The notes under the pieces are model-generated. The model had not been told where the DNA came from. It was given only the letters and a program-made list of their open reading frames with translations, and did not search any database. A stretch of 64,000 nucleotides of DNA from Aureispira sp. CCB-QB1. Its GTDB lineage: Bacteria > Bacteroidota > Bacteroidia > Chitinophagales > Saprospiraceae. The stretch is from the NCBI GenBank assembly GCA_945870185.1, contig CAMBRK010000019.1, positions 1 through 64,000 of the forward strand, written 5' to 3'. Below are positions 54,251 through 63,931 of the stretch, one piece after another (position 1 is the first letter of the stretch; each line of letters begins with the position of its first letter). A program made the translations under genes and the position numbers.

Positions 54251-54294
54251 ATCTATGGCTTATCTATGGATCATCTATGGAGTATCTATACGGC
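54251..54294 (+). repeat. 11-bp tandem repeat, four units
   Basis: Units start ATCTATGG: ATCTATGGCTT, ATCTATGGATC, ATCTATGGAGT, ATCTATACGGC. The first eight bases are conserved and the last three vary. It lies in the non-coding stretch between GlsB and the ATP-grasp gene. Confidence 0.75.
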
Positions 54295-54510
54295 TAAATT
54301 TCAGATTTTTTACACTTTTTTATCGATGCTGGCTTAAAATCACTTATGCATTAAGGATTATGAGTATCGATGGGTGATTCTGTATATTGCTTGAAATGCG
54401 GAATAAAATTATTTTAATAGGTAGAGTGCCTATGGGTGTAAATTAGATTTCAGTAATGAAATGGGACCATTACGTGGAGGTATTGGAACACAGGTTTCCT
54501 CTATCAGGAT

Positions 54511-54723
54511 TTTTAGGCACAAGTTGCAAACTTGCGCCAGCATAGGCAAACTTGCGCCAGCTTAAGGGGGTTTTTAGGCACAAGTTGCAAACTTGCGCCA
54601 GCATAAGGGCAGACAATTCAGGTTAGGAGTGGACTGAAACTTTGGCAAGCGTAGGTTTTTAGGCACAAGTTGCAAACTTGCGCCAGCATAAGGCAAACTT
54701 GCGCCAGCTTAAGCCAGCGTAAG
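54511..54723 (+). repeat. Cluster of REP-like palindromic repeats
   Basis: Three full copies of a unit beginning TTTTAGGCACAAG and ending CTTGCGCCAGCATA, at about 54511-54544, 54571-54605 and 54656-54690. Each is a palindrome in which CAAGTT pairs with AACTTG and GGC pairs with GCC. Two partial copies of GGCAAACTTGCGCCAGCTTA stand after the first and third. A diverged copy (ACCTTGCGCCAG) lies near 54051. The array sits between convergent genes and may end transcription on both strands. Confidence 0.85.
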
Positions 54724-54742
54724 GCTTAGTTTAATGTATTTC

Positions 54743-55963
54743 TTATTCTCCTACCAGTTTTTCTTTGGCAGGGGCAGAAGCATGAAACTCATTTTTGATT
54801 CTTTCTGCATATTTATCCAAGAGTAAAAGGATTTTATCTCTGTCTTTAGACAGTAGTATTAATCCGATGTGATGCTCTTTTTCCATGCGCCATACGATTT
54901 CTTTATCTTGGAAGGATGAGTTATCTGGGTTTTTAAATCTGCTTAGAGAAACGATGATACCACCTTGATCTTTTCTGATTTTAGGGAGTTTATATTTAGC
55001 TTTTCTAATGGCTGCTATCTCTACTCTTGCCCATTCGCTCCATAGATTTACACCGGAAGCGATTTCTACCATTTCTGCCAAATTGGCTCCGCCTACTCTG
55101 GAAGCTGTCTCAAGAAAATAGTATTTACCATCCTCTATACATTTTATGAATTCACTATGAGATGCGCTGTATTGCATACCAAAAGCATTCATTACATGTT
55201 CATTTAATTTTTGTAAAGATACATCTTCTTCACATCCCAGCTCTAAGGTTACGCTTCTAAAAATGCCACCACTATGTGCTACTTCAAAAGGTGTATCTAA
55301 GTATTGAGAAGTTCTGGCAAAGACAACTTTACCTTCAGTGGTTAAAGCATCTACATGATACACCGCGCCCGGAGCAAATTTCTCCATCAAATATTCATGT
55401 CTTTCTCCTCCTAAATAGTTTAAGTGTGCCCATAAATCATCAGTATTGTATATTTTCTTGATACCCGCTGCTGAAGCTTGCATTCTTGGTTTTACCAGCC
55501 ATGGTGCTGATACTCTGCTTGTAAAATCGTGTATGTCTGCATCATGAAAGAGTGCAGTAAACTCTGGAACTGCTACGCCTTCAGACTGCGCTTTGATCCG
55601 CATGGCCAGTTTGTCTCTAAAGTATCTCGCCGTAGTCTCTCCCATACCTGGTATTCGAAAATATTCGCGCAAGAAAGCTACATGTTCTACGTCAAAGTCA
55701 TCCAATGCCGCAAATATATCAAATTTTGTGTTGCGCATTTTATGAGCCAACCCTCCTATAAGATGATCATGATTCCACATACCGTGTTCATCTTCAACCA
55801 TATAAAAAGTATCATCTATGCTCTCCCAAGGCCAATCAGAGTGTTCTAATTTTTTGCTGGTTAACAGAAAAACGTTATTACCTTCAGCTTTTGCGCCTTT
55901 AATGAAATCTCCTCCTTTAAAGAATCTGGATATACAAAGTATATTGAGCGGTTGATTTGACAT
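54743..55963 (-). CDS. ATP-grasp domain protein
   Basis: A 406-residue cytoplasmic enzyme. An N-terminal Rossmann-like preATP-grasp domain (LNILCISRFFKGGDFIKGAK) is followed by the ATP-grasp core (about 110-310): DKLAMRIKAQSEGVAVPEF, PWLVKPRMQASAAGIKKI with the ATP-binding Lys, HEYLMEKFAPGAVYHVD and the Mg-binding region FLETASRVGGANLAEMVEIASG. It resembles biotin carboxylase-like ligases that join an amino acid to another acid. The substrate is unknown. It stands alone, transcribed toward the palindromic array. Confidence 0.85.
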   Translation of the reverse strand: MSNQPLNILCISRFFKGGDFIKGAKAEGNNVFLLTSKKLEHSDWPWESIDDTFYMVEDEHGMWNHDHLIGGLAHKMRNTKFDIFAALDDFDVEHVAFLREYFRIPGMGETTARYFRDKLAMRIKAQSEGVAVPEFTALFHDADIHDFTSRVSAPWLVKPRMQASAAGIKKIYNTDDLWAHLNYLGGERHEYLMEKFAPGAVYHVDALTTEGKVVFARTSQYLDTPFEVAHSGGIFRSVTLELGCEEDVSLQKLNEHVMNAFGMQYSASHSEFIKCIEDGKYYFLETASRVGGANLAEMVEIASGVNLWSEWARVEIAAIRKAKYKLPKIRKDQGGIIVSLSRFKNPDNSSFQDKEIVWRMEKEHHIGLILLSKDRDKILLLLDKYAERIKNEFHASAPAKEKLVGE

Positions 55964-56222
55964 ACAAAATTGGATTTGGTGTCAAATATAGAGAGTTGTT
56001 TAAATCTAAGAAGCATTTATTTCTATTTTTTTCTTGTTTATCATTTTTACTTCATATTTGCTTTTGCTTTTACTTATACTTGTTGTATGATTAAAGTTAT
56101 ATTTTTGACCCATAACTTATTTTTAAAAAATCAAGTAATCACAGCAAACTATTGGTTTGTATTAAGCAAAAGATTTTGAGCATTTGCCTAAATAAAAATT
56201 TATATCAATTTTATCACTATGA

Positions 56223-56253
56223 TTGTAGAACAAAGCTTATTTCCTTACCTTTG
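56223..56253 (+). promoter_or_regulatory. Promoter of metH
   Basis: TTG at 56223-56225, a 20-bp spacer, then TACCTTTG at 56246-56253. The expected transcription start falls at about 56257-56260, only 2-5 bases before the ATG at 56262, so metH would be nearly leaderless. No cobalamin riboswitch fits between promoter and start. Confidence 0.65.
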
Positions 56254-56261
56254 TGGCACTT

Positions 56262-59200
56262 ATGATAGATATAAAAGAATTAGCAAGGCATAAAATTTTG
56301 GTTCTCGATGGGGCAATGGGTACCATGATTCAACGATATAAGCTTCAAGAATCGGACTATCGTGGGGAGAGATTCAAAAATCATCATTCGGACCTTAAAG
56401 GAAATAACGATTTATTATCCATCACTCGTCCTGATATTATTCTGGAAATTCATAAGGCTTACTTAGATGCTGGTGCTGATATCATTGAGACTAATACCTT
56501 TAATGGTACTAGAATATCACAATCAGATTATCATCTTGAGGAAGTGACTTATGAGATCAATTTTCAATCTGCTCAAATAGCTAAAAAAGCGGCTCAAGAA
56601 TTTACTACTAAGAATCCGGACAAGCCTAGATTTGTGGCAGGTGCTATGGGTCCAACTAATAAAACTGCTTCTATCTCACCTGACGTCAATAATCCGGGTT
56701 CCAGAGCAATCACTTTTGACGAGCTCGTGGCCAATTACTACGAACAGGCACAAGGCTTGATGGATGGAGGAGCTGATATCCTTCTTGTAGAAACGGTATT
56801 TGATACTTTAAACTGTAAAGCAGCATTATTTGCTATCCAAAACCTAAAGGATGAAAGAAAAAGTGATATTCCTGTTATGGTATCCGGTACAATTACCGAT
56901 GCATCAGGTAGGACTTTAAGTGGGCAAACTGCTGAAGCATTTTACATATCCATAGCACATGCTGATCTCTTTAGTGTAGGGCTTAATTGTGCTTTGGGGG
57001 CCAAAGAGTTACGTCCTCATCTTGTTGACTTGAGTGCTATAGCAGACTGTTGGGTCAGTGCTTATCCCAATGCGGGTCTTCCCAATGAATTGGGAGCTTA
57101 TGATCAAAGTCCTGATGAAATGAAAGCATTTATCCAAGAATTTGCGGCTTCTGGGTTGGTCAATATTATTGGTGGATGCTGTGGGACAACACCTGATCAC
57201 ATCAAAGCCATGGCTGAAGCTGTACAAGGCATGCCGGTAAGGTCACTACCCCAAAGAAAAAAGTTATCAGCATACTCGGGATTAGAACCATTGATCGTCA
57301 GAGACGACCTTAATTTTATCAATATCGGGGAAAGGACCAATGTCACAGGTTCCAGAAAGTTTGCCAAGCTTATCGCTGAAAATAAATATAACGAAGCTCT
57401 ATCCGTAGCCTTGCAACAAGTGGAGAGTGGTGCCCAGATCATCGATGTCAATATGGATGAAGGCCTTTTGGATTCCAAGGAGGCAATGAAGACATTTCTG
57501 AACCTGGTGATGGCCGAACCGGATATAGCCAAAGTACCTGTGATGATAGATTCGTCCAAGTTTGAAGTGATCGAAGCAGGGCTGAAATGTGTTCAGGGCA
57601 AATGCATCGTCAATTCCATATCCATGAAGGAAGGTGAAGCTGAATTCCGACGACAAGCCAACTTGCTGAGAAAGTACGGCGCAGCTACGGTGGTGATGGC
57701 TTTTGATGAACAAGGACAAGCTGATACTATCGAAAGGAAAGTAGATATTTGTAAAAGAGCCTATAAAATCCTGACTGAAGAAATTCACTTTCCTGCAGAG
57801 GATATCATTTTTGATCCCAACATTTTTGCTGTGGCAACGGGCATCCAAGAACATAATGAATATGCCATAAACTTTATAGAAGCTACTAGACAGATCAAAG
57901 CAGCCTGTCCCGGAGCCAAAGTCAGTGGTGGCGTGAGCAATATCTCGTTTTCTTATCGAGGCAATGACAAAGTAAGAGAGGCGATGCACGCCGCATTTTT
58001 ATATCATGCTATACAAGCAGGTATGGACATGGGTATTGTCAATGCTGGTATGGTAGAGGTATATGAAGAAGTAGACAAAGAGTTATTAATACTCGTAGAA
58101 GATGTATTGTTTAATAGAAATGAAAAGGCCACTGAAGCCCTTACCAACTATGCAGAGCGTGTAGCGGGTGGTGGCAAAGTCATTCAAAAAGATCTGAGGT
58201 GGAGAGAAAGTAGCGTAGAAGAACGTCTCTCTCACGCTTTGGTCAAGGGTATCACAGATTATATTGACGAGGATACAGAAGAAGCCCGACAAAAATATAC
58301 ATCACCGCTGCAGGTGATAGAAGGTCCACTTATGGACGGTATGAACATCGTAGGAGATTTATTTGGCGCTGGTAAAATGTTTTTGCCACAGGTAGTAAAA
58401 AGCGCCCGTGTCATGAAAAAATCTGTAGCTTATCTAACTCCTTATATTGATGCTGAGAAAGCTATCTCTGGAGGGTCTGCCAAAGGCAAGATACTGATGG
58501 CTACGGTGAAGGGAGATGTACACGACATTGGTAAAAATATAGTAGGGGTAGTTCTTGCTTGTAATAATTATGAAATCATTGACTTAGGTGTCATGGTCTC
58601 AGCGGATCGGATACTCACTGCCGCTAAAGAGCATGGCGCAGATATCATTGGATTGAGTGGATTGATCACACCATCATTGGACGAAATGGTACATGTGGCC
58701 AAGGAGATGCAGCGGCAGGGCTTTACCACACCATTACTGATAGGAGGAGCTACGACTTCCAAAACACATACGGCACTTAAAATAGACCCTCAATATGAAG
58801 GCCCAGTGATTTATGTATTGGATGCGAGTAGGAGCGTAGGAGTCGTCAGTCAGCTATTGACCCAAGAAGAAAATACAGCAGATCAATTTGTCCAAAATAC
58901 CAAAACAGAATACGCCGAGCTAAGAGACAAAAGGGCCGCTTCTGCTTCAGATAAAGAATATATCAGCATCGATGAAGCAAGAGCACAAAAAGTAAAACTG
59001 GATTGGACCCTTTATGAACCCACTACTCCCGCACAATTAGGTACCCAAGTCTGGAATGATATCCGGATAGAAACATTGATTCCTTACATCGACTGGACAC
59101 CTTTTTTTGCCAGCTGGCAACTGAAAGGGAAGTATCCTACTATTTTTAGAGATGCTTTTGTAGGTGTGGAGGCTCAAAAATTATATGATCATGCTCAGGA

Positions 59201-59930
59201 AATGCTGGATTTGATCGTGAAAGAAAACAGGCTGACTGTCAAAGCGGTAACAGGTATATTTGAAGCTCATAGTGACGGCGATGATGTCGTGCTTTATGAC
59301 CCGCAAACAGGGGATAAAAGTGACACCATTCATTTTTTGCGTCAACAAAGAAAGAAGAGTGATGGATTGCCGTATCAATGTCTTGCGGACTACGTAGCTC
59401 CAATAGGTTCTGCAAAAAAGGATTATTTTGGTGCTTTTGCTGTCAGTGCAGGATTCGGAATAGAGTCTTGGGTCAAGATGTATGAAGATCAACACGATGA
59501 TTACAATGCCATCATGATGAAAGCACTGGCCGATAGATTTGCTGAAGCATTGGCAGAGTATTTGCACCAAGTGATTCGTACAGACATTTGGGGTTACAGT
59601 AAGGGTGAGATCCTGAGCAACGAAGCATTGATTGCCGAAAAATACAAAGGCATTAGGCCCGCACCAGGTTATCCTGCTTGTCCGGATCATACGGAGAAGG
59701 ATAAATTATGGAAGCTTTTGGATGCAGAAAAGCATACGGGTATCTTTCTGACCGAAAGCAAAGCGATGTATCCGGCAGCATCTGTAAGTGGATGGTATAT
59801 CGGACATCCTGAGTCCAAATACTTTGGATTAGGAAATATTTCAAAAGATCAGGTCATAGATTATGCTAAAAGGAAGCAAATGGACGTTAAAGAGATAGAA
59901 AAGTGGCTTTCGCCAAATTTGAATTATTAA
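56262..59930 (+). CDS. metH: Cobalamin-dependent methionine synthase
   Basis: A full-length MetH of 1222 residues. Domains in order: homocysteine-binding with zinc Cys in LNCALG (about 243) and GGCCGTT (about 306-307); methyltetrahydrofolate-binding (about 345-620, with [11 protein letters not shown]); cap and B12-binding (about 650-890) with the cobalamin His in DVHDIGKN at about 752-757 and the [14 protein letters not shown] motif; S-adenosylmethionine reactivation (about 910-1222, [12 protein letters not shown]). The open frame reaches a GTG at 56253, but that codon lies inside the -7 promoter element, so ATG at 56262 is the real start. Confidence 0.96.
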   Translation: MIDIKELARHKILVLDGAMGTMIQRYKLQESDYRGERFKNHHSDLKGNNDLLSITRPDIILEIHKAYLDAGADIIETNTFNGTRISQSDYHLEEVTYEINFQSAQIAKKAAQEFTTKNPDKPRFVAGAMGPTNKTASISPDVNNPGSRAITFDELVANYYEQAQGLMDGGADILLVETVFDTLNCKAALFAIQNLKDERKSDIPVMVSGTITDASGRTLSGQTAEAFYISIAHADLFSVGLNCALGAKELRPHLVDLSAIADCWVSAYPNAGLPNELGAYDQSPDEMKAFIQEFAASGLVNIIGGCCGTTPDHIKAMAEAVQGMPVRSLPQRKKLSAYSGLEPLIVRDDLNFINIGERTNVTGSRKFAKLIAENKYNEALSVALQQVESGAQIIDVNMDEGLLDSKEAMKTFLNLVMAEPDIAKVPVMIDSSKFEVIEAGLKCVQGKCIVNSISMKEGEAEFRRQANLLRKYGAATVVMAFDEQGQADTIERKVDICKRAYKILTEEIHFPAEDIIFDPNIFAVATGIQEHNEYAINFIEATRQIKAACPGAKVSGGVSNISFSYRGNDKVREAMHAAFLYHAIQAGMDMGIVNAGMVEVYEEVDKELLILVEDVLFNRNEKATEALTNYAERVAGGGKVIQKDLRWRESSVEERLSHALVKGITDYIDEDTEEARQKYTSPLQVIEGPLMDGMNIVGDLFGAGKMFLPQVVKSARVMKKSVAYLTPYIDAEKAISGGSAKGKILMATVKGDVHDIGKNIVGVVLACNNYEIIDLGVMVSADRILTAAKEHGADIIGLSGLITPSLDEMVHVAKEMQRQGFTTPLLIGGATTSKTHTALKIDPQYEGPVIYVLDASRSVGVVSQLLTQEENTADQFVQNTKTEYAELRDKRAASASDKEYISIDEARAQKVKLDWTLYEPTTPAQLGTQVWNDIRIETLIPYIDWTPFFASWQLKGKYPTIFRDAFVGVEAQKLYDHAQEMLDLIVKENRLTVKAVTGIFEAHSDGDDVVLYDPQTGDKSDTIHFLRQQRKKSDGLPYQCLADYVAPIGSAKKDYFGAFAVSAGFGIESWVKMYEDQHDDYNAIMMKALADRFAEALAEYLHQVIRTDIWGYSKGEILSNEALIAEKYKGIRPAPGYPACPDHTEKDKLWKLLDAEKHTGIFLTESKAMYPAASVSGWYIGHPESKYFGLGNISKDQVIDYAKRKQMDVKEIEKWLSPNLNY

Positions 59931-60000
59931 AAAGTGATAAATAGAAAGAGGTGTAATGTAAATATATTTCATGACCTTTTTCACAAATTAATATAGAAAC

Positions 60001-62781
60001 ATGACATATAGACTTTTACTTTTTATTTTAATAAGCTTTATAAGTTTCAGTAGCTTCGGACAAGTATTGAATGAAACGAATATCAGGGCTGAGATAGAAA
60101 AAAGAGGGTATGATGCGGATCGTTTTGAGCAAGAGATGATCAAAAAGGGAGTAAATCCTAAAGCTATTGATCCTAATAACCCAGCTGAAGTAGCTAGAGC
60201 GCAGAAGGCTGCACAAGAAGTCATGGCTATACTGGATACAGAGAAAAAAGCTAAAGAAAATCCTGAAAATAAGACATCTATTAGTACAACGCCGACAAAA
60301 GAAACGGACGAAAAGAGAACCGCTGATGAATCGGCAAAAGTATCAAATCAAACTAAAGACATCCAAAAGGCTGTAAAAGAAGGTGCTACTATAGAAGAAG
60401 CTGTATCAGAAAAAATACAGGAAGCCGAAAAGGATAAACTACCTTCAGCAAGGACCTACGGCCAACAAATCTTTAGAGATAAATCATTGAAATTATTTCG
60501 TACGTCTGAGGATGCTAAACCGACCAAAGCTTATGTCTTAGGACCTGGGGATAAGGTTGCGGTGTCCATTTGGGGACCAACAGAAGAGAACTTTGCGTTG
60601 GAAATACAAAAAGATGGTTTTATTCAACCAACTAAACTCCCACGTATTTATATTGCTGGATTGACTGTAAAGCAAGCGGAGGAACTCATATATTCAAAAC
60701 TGAGGAGTTTTTATTATTTTACAAAAGAGAATTATGAACTTAGCGTAACAACTGGACGTACACTCAATGTAAATATTGTAGGTGAGGTATTTAACAATGG
60801 TACGTTTAATATTTCTGCGGTAAATACTGCCTTCAATGCTTTGATAGCAGCTGGCGGACCCAATGATATAGGTAGTGTAAGAAAAATTCAATTATTAAGA
60901 GCGGGTAGAAAACCTGTGATTATAGATGTATATAAATACCTTCAAAATCCAATTGTAAGCCAAGATTTTTATCTTGCTGAAAATGATTTTATAAATGTAC
61001 CAGTGGCGCAAAAGGTAGTAACAATTTCAGGGGCCATCAACAGACCATTTAACTATGAATTGATAGATAACGAACAACTTAAAGAATTAGTTACTTTTGC
61101 AGGTGGTTTGAAGCCCAATGCACTTAAAGGAAATCTTCAAATCAAACGGATTGAAGATGATTCCATCAGGATTATTGATCTCAATTTTACAGATTTGGAA
61201 AAATCCGGGCGTAATTTCACTTTATTGAATGGTGATAGTATAAAAGTCTTTCAAATAAATGAAAGTATAAAAAATGAAGTCACTATCTCTGGAGCTGTAG
61301 AAAACCCTGGGAAGTATGCAATGAGCAATAATGAAAGAATTTCTGACCTCCTTAAAAAGGCTGTATTATTAGATCATGCCATCACTACGACAGCTTATCT
61401 AAAAAGATACAATGATGATTTTAAAACAATCCGTTACGAATTTGTCAATCTCGATGTAATACTTAAAAATCAGGGAGGAACTGATAATCTTCTGCTAAAG
61501 AAAGGAGATGAGTTAATTATCTCTTCCAAAGGTGACTTTACAGATACACTTTATGTCGAAGTAGAGGGTGCGGTAAGAACTCCGGTTAAGTTTTCTTTAG
61601 ATAGGTCAAAAAATCTTAAAGTTTCTGATGCCATATTTTTTGCAGGTGGTCTTTTATCAGATGCTATCGAAGACTTTGCCTATATCTTTAGGAATAATAC
61701 GAATAAGGCGAAAACGATCGAGTATGTTGCCATCAACTTAAAACAAGCATTATCAAATCCAGCATCCGCTGCTAATGTCGATTTGGAGCCAAACGATCGA
61801 CTGGTCGTGTATTCCAAAAACAATTACACTGATGAGTCATTTGTAAAGGTAGCCGGTGCAGTCAGAACACCAGGAGAATTTTTATATAATCCAAGTCTTT
61901 CACTTAAGGATGTATTGATTTTGGCTGGTGGATTAAGAAGAGAAGCATCTTTAGATAGGGTAGATGTTTACAGACTTGAGTTTGATGAAGATAAATCAGT
62001 AAGAGTTTTGGCTGCTAATCTTAAAGTAGATGAAAATTATAATATAAAAAATGGGTCTGAAAATTTTGAATTAAAGCCATTTGATCAAATTTTTGTAAGG
62101 ACAGCTCCTGAGTTTGAATTGCAAAGAAATATTTTTTTGAATGGCGAAGTAAAATATCCTGGTACTTATGCTTTGATGGGTGATAATACAAAACTCTCAG
62201 CTATAATCAGAGAAGCAGGAGGAATTACAAAAGAAGCATTTCTTGCTGGAGCTACATTGGCACGTGGACTTGACAATATAGGATATGTCATAATCAATCT
62301 TGAAAAAGCATTAAAAGATCCAAAATCATTTGAAAATATAATTCTGCAAGAAGGTGATGAAATCACTATACCAAAAATCAATAATATTATTTCAATTACT
62401 GGCGCAACGAAGGCCTTTGATCTTTATCCTGAAAAAATCACTTCCCAAGGAAAGGTCCAAGTGCCTTACCGAAGTGGAAAATCAGCTATTTACTACATCA
62501 ATGAATATGCAGGTGGGCTTTCAAAAGAAGCTGCTTCAAATAAAATATATGTGGTAGATGCTTCTGGCAAAGTGATTAAAGCAAAACGTTTTCTATTCTT
62601 TAAAAAATATCCCAAAGTGGGCCCTGGATCTGAAATAAAAGTTGGATACAAGGATGTAAAAGAAGAAAAACTGAATAACGAAGAAGGCGAAGATGTCAAA
62701 TGGGGAGACGTATTGGCCAATTCTATTGCACAGGCGACCGCCATATTGTCCTTAATTTTATTGATACAAAATGTAAATTAA
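60001..62781 (+). CDS. SLBB-domain polysaccharide export protein (Wza-like)
   Basis: A 926-residue exported protein for capsule or exopolysaccharide secretion. Signal peptide about 1-20; an Ala/Lys/Glu-rich helical region (about 25-150); a polysaccharide export domain starting at YVLGPGDKVAVSIWG (about 178), then at least six SLBB-type repeats, each with a strand motif like VEVEGAVRTPVKF, VKVAGAVRTPGEF, IFLNGEVKYPGTYAL and ISGAVENPGKYAM. A hydrophobic helix (about 905-925) near the C-terminus probably crosses the outer membrane as in Wza. It is longer than E. coli Wza because of the extra SLBB repeats. Confidence 0.92.
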   Translation: MTYRLLLFILISFISFSSFGQVLNETNIRAEIEKRGYDADRFEQEMIKKGVNPKAIDPNNPAEVARAQKAAQEVMAILDTEKKAKENPENKTSISTTPTKETDEKRTADESAKVSNQTKDIQKAVKEGATIEEAVSEKIQEAEKDKLPSARTYGQQIFRDKSLKLFRTSEDAKPTKAYVLGPGDKVAVSIWGPTEENFALEIQKDGFIQPTKLPRIYIAGLTVKQAEELIYSKLRSFYYFTKENYELSVTTGRTLNVNIVGEVFNNGTFNISAVNTAFNALIAAGGPNDIGSVRKIQLLRAGRKPVIIDVYKYLQNPIVSQDFYLAENDFINVPVAQKVVTISGAINRPFNYELIDNEQLKELVTFAGGLKPNALKGNLQIKRIEDDSIRIIDLNFTDLEKSGRNFTLLNGDSIKVFQINESIKNEVTISGAVENPGKYAMSNNERISDLLKKAVLLDHAITTTAYLKRYNDDFKTIRYEFVNLDVILKNQGGTDNLLLKKGDELIISSKGDFTDTLYVEVEGAVRTPVKFSLDRSKNLKVSDAIFFAGGLLSDAIEDFAYIFRNNTNKAKTIEYVAINLKQALSNPASAANVDLEPNDRLVVYSKNNYTDESFVKVAGAVRTPGEFLYNPSLSLKDVLILAGGLRREASLDRVDVYRLEFDEDKSVRVLAANLKVDENYNIKNGSENFELKPFDQIFVRTAPEFELQRNIFLNGEVKYPGTYALMGDNTKLSAIIREAGGITKEAFLAGATLARGLDNIGYVIINLEKALKDPKSFENIILQEGDEITIPKINNIISITGATKAFDLYPEKITSQGKVQVPYRSGKSAIYYINEYAGGLSKEAASNKIYVVDASGKVIKAKRFLFFKKYPKVGPGSEIKVGYKDVKEEKLNNEEGEDVKWGDVLANSIAQATAILSLILLIQNVN

Positions 62782-62795
62782 TTCAAACAATATTT

Positions 62796-62821
62796 TATCT
62801 TTGAGTAATTTTTATACTCAA
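62796..62821 (+). promoter_or_regulatory. -7 element and overlapping inverted repeat upstream of the winged-helix regulator gene
   Basis: TATCTTTG at 62796-62803 fits TAnnTTTG. TTGAGTA (62801-62807) and TACTCAA (62815-62821) form a perfect 7-bp inverted repeat that overlaps the end of this element and ends 1 base before the ATG at 62823. Its position suggests an operator where the regulator could act on its own gene, or a structure in the very short mRNA leader. Confidence 0.45.
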
Positions 62822-62822
62822 T

Positions 62823-63356
62823 ATGCTCGAAACACTGATATCATCCAAAACACGCATTAAATTGCTGCTCAAATTTTTTTTGAATAGCAAGGCTACTTCT
62901 TATCTCCGTGGTTTGGAAGCGGAATTTGGAGATTCGTCCAATGCCATCAGGGTAGAGCTCAATCGATTTGAAAAAGCCGGCATGTTGACTTCGTATTTGG
63001 AAGGAAACAAGAAGTACTTCAGGGCTAATATACAGCATCCGTTATATCAAGAGACGCACAATATCTTGTTGAAATATATTGGTTTTGATCAAATCATAGA
63101 TACCGTCATCGAGCGCTTGGGTGATGTTTCTGAAGTTTATGTCACCGGTGCTTTTGCCCAAGGCCTGGACCATGAATTCATTGAATTGGTTTTCATAGGC
63201 CATATCAACCACGATTATCTTTTGGAACTGATAACCAAAGCCGAAAAACTGATCAAGCGAAATATTCAATATCATATTTTTCAAGAAGGAAGCATGGGAT
63301 TGGAACGCGTTCAGGAATTAGAAGATAAGTCATTATTATTGTGGAAAAGGGATTGA
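62823..63356 (+). CDS. Winged-helix regulator with nucleotidyltransferase-like domain
   Basis: A 177-residue cytoplasmic protein. Residues about 1-75 form an ArsR-like winged helix (SKTRIKLLLKFFLNSKATSY, LRGLEAEFGDSSNAIRVELN, RFEKAGMLTSYLEGNKKYFR). Residues about 90-170 look like an MNT-type nucleotidyltransferase-like fold (LGDVSEVYVTGAFAQGLD), but without the usual GSxxxG-x-D-x-D catalytic triad, so it is probably inactive. It lies between the polysaccharide export gene and a NusG-like gene, so it probably regulates the exopolysaccharide locus. Confidence 0.8.
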   Translation: MLETLISSKTRIKLLLKFFLNSKATSYLRGLEAEFGDSSNAIRVELNRFEKAGMLTSYLEGNKKYFRANIQHPLYQETHNILLKYIGFDQIIDTVIERLGDVSEVYVTGAFAQGLDHEFIELVFIGHINHDYLLELITKAEKLIKRNIQYHIFQEGSMGLERVQELEDKSLLLWKRD

Positions 63357-63358
63357 AA

Positions 63359-63931
63359 ATGGGAATCATGATAGGGGATAAAAAATCTGATATTATCAAT
63401 CAGCTATCGACTGCAGAGCGAAGATGGTTTGCGGTATACACTAAATACAAGTGCGAAAAATATGTGGCTGGCCATCTTTCAAAAAAAAATATAGAAGTTT
63501 ATGTTCCTTTAGTTTCAAAGACCAAAAAATATTCAAAGAAGATCAAACATTATGAAACACCACTGATCAATTGTTATGTTTTTGTTCACATTACTAAGGA
63601 TCAATATGTACCCACTTTGGAGACAGAATATGTGATGAAGTTTTTGAGACAAGGCAAAGATTTATTGGCTATTCCTGAAGAAGAGATACAAATTTTAAAA
63701 AGAGTGGCCGGAGACGTTCATGAGATATCACCATTATCCAAAAACCTTTATCCTTTAGGTACAGAAGTAGAAGTGATATCAGGTCAAATGGCTGGTTTGA
63801 AGGGATTTATCATTTCCAAGTCAGGTAAAAAAGGATTTGTGATTCGCCTCACCAATCTTGGATTTGAGTTGGAGATTAGCATGGATATGCAATTATTGAA
63901 ACCTACACATTTAGTGCCTATACCTATTTAG
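63359..63931 (+). CDS. NusG-like transcription antiterminator (UpxY-type)
   Basis: A 190-residue specialised NusG paralogue. The NGN domain is clear: RRWFAVYTKYKCEKYVAGHL, NIEVYVPLVSKTKKYSKKI, PLINCYVFVHITKDQY; a KOW-like region follows near residue 140 (LGTEVEVISGQMAGLKGF). UpxY and RfaH-type proteins let polymerase read through long capsule operons. Start: ATG at 63359 lies 2 bp after the regulator stop; the open frame extends to a GTG at 63341 inside that gene, which is less likely. The operon it serves probably continues beyond the window. Confidence 0.88.
   Translation: MGIMIGDKKSDIINQLSTAERRWFAVYTKYKCEKYVAGHLSKKNIEVYVPLVSKTKKYSKKIKHYETPLINCYVFVHITKDQYVPTLETEYVMKFLRQGKDLLAIPEEEIQILKRVAGDVHEISPLSKNLYPLGTEVEVISGQMAGLKGFIISKSGKKGFVIRLTNLGFELEISMDMQLLKPTHLVPIPI

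Larger units (their letters stand above)
53977..54742. other. Non-coding region between GlsB-like and ATP-grasp genes
   Basis: 766 bp without a plausible gene. It contains the 11-bp tandem repeat and the palindromic array, listed separately, and a diverged palindrome near 54019-54062. The middle (54100-54240) is AT-rich with nothing recognised. Confidence 0.6.

Noticed and set aside
54241-54300. Iterons of a replication origin
   Set aside because: There is no replication initiator, partition gene or DnaA-box cluster nearby; the four 11-bp units alone are not enough.
55964-56261. Cobalamin riboswitch upstream of metH
   Set aside because: No B12-box-like sequence was seen, and the promoter lies so close to the start that a riboswitch could not be in the transcript.
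57197-57989. Overlapping minus-strand open frames inside metH
   Set aside because: Translations are low-complexity and unlike proteins; metH coding on the plus strand is beyond doubt here.
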